A stretch of DNA of 64,000 bases, from contig CP072535.1 in the NCBI GenBank assembly GCA_021730165.1, forward strand, positions 310,001 through 374,000, written 5' to 3'. The position numbers and the translations under genes were made by a program. This document shows positions 58,688-64,000 of this stretch, one piece after another. The notes below the pieces were generated by a model. The model worked only from the letters and a program-made list of their open reading frames with translations, did not search any database and was not told the DNA's origin. The stretch is from Candidatus Vesicomyidisocius sp. Pext_18_S21 (GTDB lineage: Bacteria > Pseudomonadota > Gammaproteobacteria > PS1 > Pseudothioglobaceae). Numbering within the stretch: position 1 is the stretch's first letter; every line of letters begins with the position of its first letter.

Positions 58688-60486
58688 GAACGTGCAACAT
58701 TAAGAATACCTGCTTCATTTAATCCATATAAATCATATAATTCTTGTTGTTCACCCTGTTCACTGAATTTATCTGGTAATCCTAAGATGCTTAAAGATGT
58801 ACTTATATTTTTTTGATGTAAAAATTCACTAATTGCACTACCTGCACCACCCATTGTGGCATTGTCTTCAATAGAGATAAGTTTGATATGTGAATTGGCT
58901 AATTCAGTAATCAAATCTTTATCAAGTGGTTTAACAAAGCGCATATCAACTACAGTTGCATTTATCTTTTTGCCTGCATTAAGCGCGCTTTCAACAGTTG
59001 TACCAAAAGCAAAGATTGCTACATCAGAGCCTTTAAGTATAATTTTAGCTTTACCTAATGAAATTTGTTTATCAGTCACATAATCTTGGATATTTGACAC
59101 ACCTCTAGGGTAACGTATGCAAATAGTGCTATTAGTTTTGAATGCAGTATTGAACATTTGATACATTTGCATTGCATTGCTTGGAGTCATAATGATTAAA
59201 TTAGGGATACATCTTAAGAAACTCAAATCAAAACTACCTGCATGAGTTGCACCATCAGCACCTACCAATCCAGCTCGATCAATTGCAAAGATAACATTTA
59301 AGTTTTGTAGTGCGATATCGTGAATGAGTTGATCATAACCACGTTGCAAAAAAGTAGAGTAAATAGCTACTATTGGTTTTAAGCCTTGTGTAGCAAGCCC
59401 TCCTGCAAAAGTAATAGCGTGTTGCTCTGCAATGCCTACATCAAAATATTGTTTGGGATAATTTTTTTCAAATTCAATCATTCCAGATCCAGCGCACATG
59501 GCAGGCGTGATAGCAATTAAGTTTTTATGATTTAGTGCTGTATTATTTAGCCAAGTACCAAATACAGTGCTATAACTAGGAAAACTAGATGTATTTGATG
59601 AGGTAGGTGTTACACCATGAAATTTACATGGATCATTTTCTGCTATTTCAAGTCCGTAACCTTTTTTAGTAATAATATGTAATAGCCTTGGTTTTGTTTG
59701 TTTTTTTAGATTTTGTAGAGTCTGGATTAAAGTAGGTAAGTCATGTCCATCAATAGGTCCAAAATAATCAAGTCCTAATTCTTCAAATAAAGTACTAGGC
59801 AGTACCATACCTTTAAGGTGTTCTTTTGAACGTTTAGCAAATTTATGTATTTGAGGAATTTTTTCTAAAAACCCTAATGATTTTGATTTCATTGTCGAAT
59901 AAACATTACTAGAGATAAGCCTAGTAAGGTATTTATTCATGGCACCAACATTTTTTGATATTGACATATCATTGTCATTTAGAATAATAAGTAAGTCTGC
60001 ATCGCTATCACCTGCATGATTAAGCGCTTCAAATGACATACCACCTGTTAGTGCACCATCTCCTATTACAGCAATAGATTTACCCTTGCTATTATTAATA
60101 CTATTACCAATAGCAATACCTAAAGCGGCACTAATTGAGGTTGATGAATGACCAGCACCAAAACTATCATGTTCACTTTCACTGTGTTTTGTAAAACCGG
60201 ATAACCCTCCTTTTTGACGTAATGTATGCATTTTATCGAAACGACCTGTGAGGATTTTGTGGGTATAAGCCTGATGTCCAACATCAAAGACAAGGCTATC
60301 ATAAGGAGTGTCAAATATATAATGTATAGCAATGGTCATTTCAATTGTGCCAAGGTTAGGAGCTAGGTGGCCACCTGTTTTTTGGATGTTCTCAATTAAA
60401 AATGTACGTATTTTTTTAGCTAAAGATTGTAATTGTACAATATTAAGTTGTTTAATATCTGTAGGAGACGTTATTGAATTTAACAC
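58684..60486 (-). CDS. dxs: 1-deoxy-D-xylulose-5-phosphate synthase
   Basis: Dxs condenses pyruvate and glyceraldehyde-3-phosphate using thiamine diphosphate, the entry step of the MEP pathway. A 600-residue protein of normal length. The thiamine-binding motif begins VIGDGALTGGMSFEALNHAG and includes LNDNDMSIS. GAGHSSTSISAALG and the transketolase pyrimidine domain (DVGIAEQHAITFAGGLA) are present. The product also feeds thiamine and pyridoxal synthesis. In many bacteria dxs follows ispA; here it is followed by the DUF2062 gene. Confidence 0.97.
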   Translation of the reverse strand: MLNSITSPTDIKQLNIVQLQSLAKKIRTFLIENIQKTGGHLAPNLGTIEMTIAIHYIFDTPYDSLVFDVGHQAYTHKILTGRFDKMHTLRQKGGLSGFTKHSESEHDSFGAGHSSTSISAALGIAIGNSINNSKGKSIAVIGDGALTGGMSFEALNHAGDSDADLLIILNDNDMSISKNVGAMNKYLTRLISSNVYSTMKSKSLGFLEKIPQIHKFAKRSKEHLKGMVLPSTLFEELGLDYFGPIDGHDLPTLIQTLQNLKKQTKPRLLHIITKKGYGLEIAENDPCKFHGVTPTSSNTSSFPSYSTVFGTWLNNTALNHKNLIAITPAMCAGSGMIEFEKNYPKQYFDVGIAEQHAITFAGGLATQGLKPIVAIYSTFLQRGYDQLIHDIALQNLNVIFAIDRAGLVGADGATHAGSFDLSFLRCIPNLIIMTPSNAMQMYQMFNTAFKTNSTICIRYPRGVSNIQDYVTDKQISLGKAKIILKGSDVAIFAFGTTVESALNAGKKINATVVDMRFVKPLDKDLITELANSHIKLISIEDNATMGGAGSAISEFLHQKNISTSLSILGLPDKFSEQGEQQELYDLYGLNEAGILNVARS

Positions 60487-60548
60487 TAAAATAAAGGTTC
60501 AACTTAAAAAATACATTATATACTTGTAATAGTAAGGTTATTTTAAAA

Positions 60549-61904
60549 CTACCAAGAAGGACGACGAATTTTTAGAGAATGATCTTTTTTAATGTTTTTG
60601 TTTTTAATTTTGATTTTTTCATTAAAATTTTTAGCGATAAATCCAAGTTCTGGTTTGATTTCTCGCATTGGAATCCATACTTGATAACCACTACCTTTTG
60701 CAACATCTAACTTCTCATTATGCTCGGTTAGTATATATTCAATCGTGGTATTAAAACAGCGATCAGGTAGGATAACCTCAATAGAATCTCCCATGCTAAA
60801 TTTATTTTTAACTTTAATAAAAGCTTTCCCATCTTTATAATCTAGGATCTCTCCTACCACTTGTTGTTTGTTTGAACGTGAATAATTATCAAAATAAGTT
60901 TGTAATTCTTCAGGTTGATGTCTTTGATAAAATCCATCGGTATAACCTCGATTGGCAAGGTTTTCTAGCACACCAAAGGCGTCTTTATCAAATTCACGCC
61001 CAGCAACAGCATCATTAATAGCTTGTCGATATACTTGTGTTGTACGTGCAACATAATAATGTGATTTAGTTCTACCTTCTATTTTAAGTGAATCAATGCC
61101 TATAGTTGTAAGTGTGTGTACATGTTCAATAGCGCGTAAATCTTTGGAATTCATGATATAAGTGCCGTGTTCATCCTCAAAAGTGGGCATTAATTCACCA
61201 AGTCTAGTTTGTTCTTCAAGTAATACAACTTGATTTTCAGGAGTTTTAATTTTAACTGCTTTAATATCACCTTCAAAAGTTTCATTAGCTTTTTTAACAT
61301 CATATTTCCAGCGACAAGAATTAGTACATGAACCTTGGTTTGGATCACGATGATTAAAGTATCCTGACAATAAACAGCGACCAGAATAGGCAATACACAA
61401 TGAACCATGTACAAATACTTCCAGTTCAACGTCTGGGCATTCTTGGCGAATATCTTTTATTTCATCTAATGATAACTCACGCGAAAGAATAATACGACTA
61501 ATTCCTGTATTTTTCCAAAATTTTACCGTTGCGTAGTTAATTGAATTTGCTTGAACTGATAAATGAATAACTTGATTTGGAAATTTTTCTTTTACCATCA
61601 TAATTAAACCAGGGTCTGCCATAATTAAGGCGTCAGGATCAAGATTAATAATAGGTTCAATATCCTTTATATACGTTTTAATCTTGCTATTATGTGGAAT
61701 GATATTTGAGGCGACAAAGAATTTTTTATTATTTGAATGTGCTTCAAGTATGCCTTGTTCTAAGGTTTTAGTATCAAATAAGTTATTACGTACTCTAAGA
61801 CTGTATCTTGGTTGTCCTGCATAGACAGCATCTGCACCATAAGCATAAGCATAGCGCATGTGTTTAAGACTACCAGCAGGGGAAAGTAATTCTGGTTTAT
61901 TCAT
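60549..61904 (-). CDS. trhP: U32-family tRNA hydroxylation protein TrhP (YegQ)
   Basis: A 451-residue protein of the U32 peptidase-like family. It starts PELLSPAGSLKHMRYAYAYGADAVYAG and bears the U32 signature ELEVFVHGSLCIAYSGRCLLS. Cysteines in GRCLLSG and GSCTNSCRWKY suggest an iron-sulfur cluster. Its length and content match E. coli YegQ/TrhP, which is needed for 5-hydroxyuridine at wobble position 34 of certain tRNAs, using prephenate. The peptidase name is historical. It is divergent from the methyltransferase gene, 46 bases apart. Confidence 0.92.
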   Translation of the reverse strand: MNKPELLSPAGSLKHMRYAYAYGADAVYAGQPRYSLRVRNNLFDTKTLEQGILEAHSNNKKFFVASNIIPHNSKIKTYIKDIEPIINLDPDALIMADPGLIMMVKEKFPNQVIHLSVQANSINYATVKFWKNTGISRIILSRELSLDEIKDIRQECPDVELEVFVHGSLCIAYSGRCLLSGYFNHRDPNQGSCTNSCRWKYDVKKANETFEGDIKAVKIKTPENQVVLLEEQTRLGELMPTFEDEHGTYIMNSKDLRAIEHVHTLTTIGIDSLKIEGRTKSHYYVARTTQVYRQAINDAVAGREFDKDAFGVLENLANRGYTDGFYQRHQPEELQTYFDNYSRSNKQQVVGEILDYKDGKAFIKVKNKFSMGDSIEVILPDRCFNTTIEYILTEHNEKLDVAKGSGYQVWIPMREIKPELGFIAKNFNEKIKIKNKNIKKDHSLKIRRPSW

Positions 61905-61950
61905 ATGTTCATTTTATCATTAACAGTTTATTAAATACCCTTATTGTATA

Positions 61951-62550
61951 ATGATAAACGATATGTTTACAAAAAAAGATATTCCAAGGTTAAAGCAAGA
62001 TTTAACTATTCAAACAAATTTACTTGGAGTTAACTTAACTCTAAAAACGCGTTGGGGTATATTTAGCCCTCGTTCTATTGATGATGGTACTAAATTATTC
62101 ATGAAGCATTTGAAAATTATTAATGATGACAAGTGCCTTGATTTAGGCTGTGGTTATGGTCCTATTGGTTTAGCAGTTGCTAAGTCTTGTCCAAAAACAG
62201 AAGTGCATATGGTGGATAAAGATTTTATTGCTGTTGAATTATCAAACATCAATGCTAAACTTAATGGTATAGATAATATACAGGTTTATTTGTCAGATGC
62301 ATTTTTAAGTGTTAATAAAACAAACTATTTTGATCAAGTATTGTCAAATATTCCTGCTAAAGTAGGTAGAGAACAGCTAAGTATTATTCTATATGATGCT
62401 TATGATGTGTTAAAAACAGGCGGTAAAATAACATTTGTATCCATTAATAGCTTAAGACATTTCATTAAAAATAATTTTAAATTTGTATTTGGAAATTATA
62501 AAAAACTTAAACAGGGGCAAAAGTATACAGTTTCTCAGGCAATTAAATAG
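61951..62550 (+). CDS. Class I SAM-dependent methyltransferase, RsmC/YbxB-like
   Basis: A 199-residue methyltransferase small-domain protein. The SAM-binding loop is CLDLGCGYGPIGLAVAKSCP, followed by VHMVDKDFIAVEL. The catalytic motif position, NPPF in RsmC, reads SNIPAKVGRE, as in the short YbxB-type relatives. The N-terminus contains TRWGIFSPRSIDDGTKLFM, also family-typical. RsmC itself methylates G1207 of 16S rRNA and has an extra N-terminal domain not present here, so the substrate is uncertain. The start at ATG 61951 has an alternative ATG four codons later (MFTKKDIPR). Confidence 0.85.
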   Translation: MINDMFTKKDIPRLKQDLTIQTNLLGVNLTLKTRWGIFSPRSIDDGTKLFMKHLKIINDDKCLDLGCGYGPIGLAVAKSCPKTEVHMVDKDFIAVELSNINAKLNGIDNIQVYLSDAFLSVNKTNYFDQVLSNIPAKVGREQLSIILYDAYDVLKTGGKITFVSINSLRHFIKNNFKFVFGNYKKLKQGQKYTVSQAIK

Positions 62551-62619
62551 AAAATATTTATAAAAAAATAATATATGAGTAAAATACTCAGTAATTAAAC
62601 ATGAAATAGGAGTAATAGA

Positions 62620-62949
62620 ATGGATGTAATGGATAGAATTCAACATCAAGTAGATAGCGCAGCAGTCGTACTTTATATGAAAGGTACACCACAATTTCCT
62701 CAGTGTGGATTTTCTGCTAAAGCAGCACAAACACTCACTTCAACAGGTGTTAAGTTTGCCTATGTGAATATTTTTGAAGATCAAGAAGTATTCCAAAGTT
62801 TGCCAATTTTTGCAAATTGGCCAACATTCCCTCAAATCTATTTTAATTCAGAATTAGTTGGGGGTGGAGATATTATTGTTGAAATGGCTGAAATGGGTAC
62901 ATTAAAAAATGAGATGAAAAAAGCCTCTGAAAAGTTTGATGTTAAATAA
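62620..62949 (+). CDS. grxD: Monothiol glutaredoxin (Grx4 type)
   Basis: A 109-residue glutaredoxin with the single-cysteine active site CGFS in GTPQFPQCGFSAKAAQTL. The glutathione-binding segments NWPTFPQIYFNSELVGGGDII are intact. Such proteins bind a 2Fe-2S cluster with glutathione and carry it between iron-sulfur assembly factors. A GGAG site (62608-62611) lies upstream of the ATG. It is monocistronic in appearance, convergent with purL. Confidence 0.96.
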   Translation: MDVMDRIQHQVDSAAVVLYMKGTPQFPQCGFSAKAAQTLTSTGVKFAYVNIFEDQEVFQSLPIFANWPTFPQIYFNSELVGGGDIIVEMAEMGTLKNEMKKASEKFDVK

Positions 62950-63020
62950 TGTGTTTACATGTGTTGGTATAATTACAATAGTCAAGTTTTATCTTGTCTT
63001 ATTAAATACTATAGTTTGTA

Positions 63021-64000
63021 TTAATCAACCCAAGCTCTAGCGTTTTCAAACATTCTTATCCAAGGGCCACGTTCACGCCAATATTTTGGATAATAAGAGT
63101 TTTGTATGCTTCTAATAACACGTTCTGGGTGTGGCATCATAATAGTGACTTGTCCAGATTTATTTGTAACACCTGCTGTAGCAAAATCTGAACCGTTTGG
63201 ATTATGCGGATAATTTTGTGTTGGTTTGCCATCATGGTCAACATATTGCATAATTGAATAGTTTTTATTCATTTGAAGTGTAAAGCTTGCACGACCTTCG
63301 CCATGAGCAATGCTAATTGGTATAATTGAACCTTCCATTTCTTTGAAGAAAATTGAGTTTGATGGTTTGATTTGAACCGAGGAAAAACGTGCTTCAAATT
63401 GTTCAGAAGTGTTACGCTTAAAAGATGGGAAATGCTTACTATCAGGGATAATCTGTGTTAAATTAGACATCATTTGACAACCATTACAAACACCAAGTGC
63501 AAAACTATCATTTCGATTGAAAAAAGCTTCAAATTCGTCTTTAGCACGTTTATTATACAGAATAGAACCTGCCCAACCGCGTCCTGCACCAAGAACATCT
63601 CCATAGGAAAAACCACCACAAGCTACTAAGCCTTTAAAATCAACTAAGGAGACTTTTCCAGATAAAATGTCATTCATGTGTACATCAATAGCACTGAATT
63701 GTGCTTTGGTAAATGCTACACCCATTTCAATTTGACCATGAATGCCTTGTTCTCTCAAGATGGCAATTTTTGGTTTTGTTGGGATTTTTATATAAGGCGC
63801 TGATATGGATTTGTTAATATTAAAATTTAAATCAATTTTAATTCCTGATGTACACTCACTAATACTGCTAAATTCTTCTTTAGCACAATTTGGATTATCT
63901 CTTAATTTAGCAATTTTATAAGAAGTTGATGACCAAAGTTCTTGTAATTCAGCTCTTGGTTTGTTGTAAATTACATTATTATTTGAACTAATTTGAATCA
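63021..64000 (-). CDS. purL: Phosphoribosylformylglycinamidine synthase, C-terminal part (partial)
   Basis: PurL makes FGAM in purine synthesis, with an internal class I glutamine amidotransferase domain. The frame is open to the window edge: it reads RAELQELWSSTSY upstream, then a linker and PKIAILREQGIHGQIEM. The amidotransferase domain shows VDFKGLVACGGFSYGDVLGAG, the nucleophilic cysteine in LGVCNGCQMM, and the C-terminal HPERVIRSIQNS. About 326 residues are visible of an expected 1290. The ATG at 63758 is an internal methionine-like position, not the real start. Confidence 0.95.
   Translation of the reverse strand, partial: IQISSNNNVIYNKPRAELQELWSSTSYKIAKLRDNPNCAKEEFSSISECTSGIKIDLNFNINKSISAPYIKIPTKPKIAILREQGIHGQIEMGVAFTKAQFSAIDVHMNDILSGKVSLVDFKGLVACGGFSYGDVLGAGRGWAGSILYNKRAKDEFEAFFNRNDSFALGVCNGCQMMSNLTQIIPDSKHFPSFKRNTSEQFEARFSSVQIKPSNSIFFKEMEGSIIPISIAHGEGRASFTLQMNKNYSIMQYVDHDGKPTQNYPHNPNGSDFATAGVTNKSGQVTIMMPHPERVIRSIQNSYYPKYWRERGPWIRMFENARAWVD

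Noticed and set aside
60549-61904. Collagenase/peptidase function for the U32-family gene
   Set aside because: Length and motifs match TrhP/YegQ, a tRNA modification protein; the peptidase label is historical.

Overview
The window reads as a chromosome segment of a Gram-negative gammaproteobacterium with a small, AT-rich genome. Base composition looks about 30% GC by eye. There is an outer-membrane porin, most genes are housekeeping genes, many neighbours touch or overlap by 1-14 bases, and there are no insertion sequences, prophage genes or CRISPR arrays. A full aminoacyl-tRNA synthetase and biosynthetic set (ileS, trpS, proS, aroB, leuCD, purL, dxs, ispG, ispB) sits beside several non-coding stretches of 300-800 bases that look like decayed genes. 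This pattern, plus an NhaD antiporter and a trkH-trkA-ntrX-ntrY cluster, fits the sulfur-oxidising symbiont/SUP05 lineage (vesicomyid clam symbionts). That assignment is inference; no sulfur-oxidation gene lies in the window.

Layout. 1-2150: end of nadD, an MBL-fold hydrolase, tRNA-Ala(GGC), two tRNA-Glu(TTC) and a small membrane protein. 2181-6411: rluD, a catalytically dead S24/LexA-like protein overlapping mutM, a PuuD-like membrane protein and a porin closed by a strong terminator. 6512-11270: a 27-bp perfect inverted repeat, then ygfZ, nhaD, coaX, trpS, rluB. 11407-19120: ileS, aroB, a Met-rich coiled-coil membrane protein and gatCAB. 19121-19934: an 814-base gene-free stretch with striking inverted repeats. 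19935-25657: M50 protease, proS, psd, a CorB/CorC-type protein, eno. 26300-31042: dnaJ, dnaK (with a sigma-32-like promoter), coaD, rsmD, ppa. 31564-37159: ntrY, a shortened ntrX, trkA, trkH. 37169-40888: dinG, ispB, rlmE. 40959-45886: typA and an RND transporter. 46476-51401: a YyaL-type protein, ruvA, leuD, leuC. 51456-54818: an AsnO-like amidotransferase, rnhA, ratA, smpB. 54957-55201: an HU pseudogene. 55304-60486: ndk, rlmN, a small membrane protein, ispG, a DUF2062 protein, dxs. 60549-64000: trhP, a methyltransferase, grxD and the 3' part of purL.

How the genes work together. Several entries serve translation: four complete tRNA-charging or amidation systems (trpS, ileS, proS, gatCAB), rRNA and tRNA modification enzymes (rluD, rluB, rsmD, rlmE, rlmN, trhP), smpB and typA. 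dxs and ispG supply the MEP isoprenoid pathway and ispB makes the quinone side chain. dnaK/dnaJ is the only obvious stress module. ntrYX lies directly beside trkAH, a potassium uptake system.

I found no clearly new multi-gene system. The most unusual signals are the long perfect inverted repeats (6512-6582, 19345-19455, with smaller ones elsewhere), the S24-fold protein lacking its catalytic dyad, the NtrX homologue without its AAA+ domain, the HU pseudogene, and a possible lost start codon in front of a signal peptide in the YyaL-type gene.
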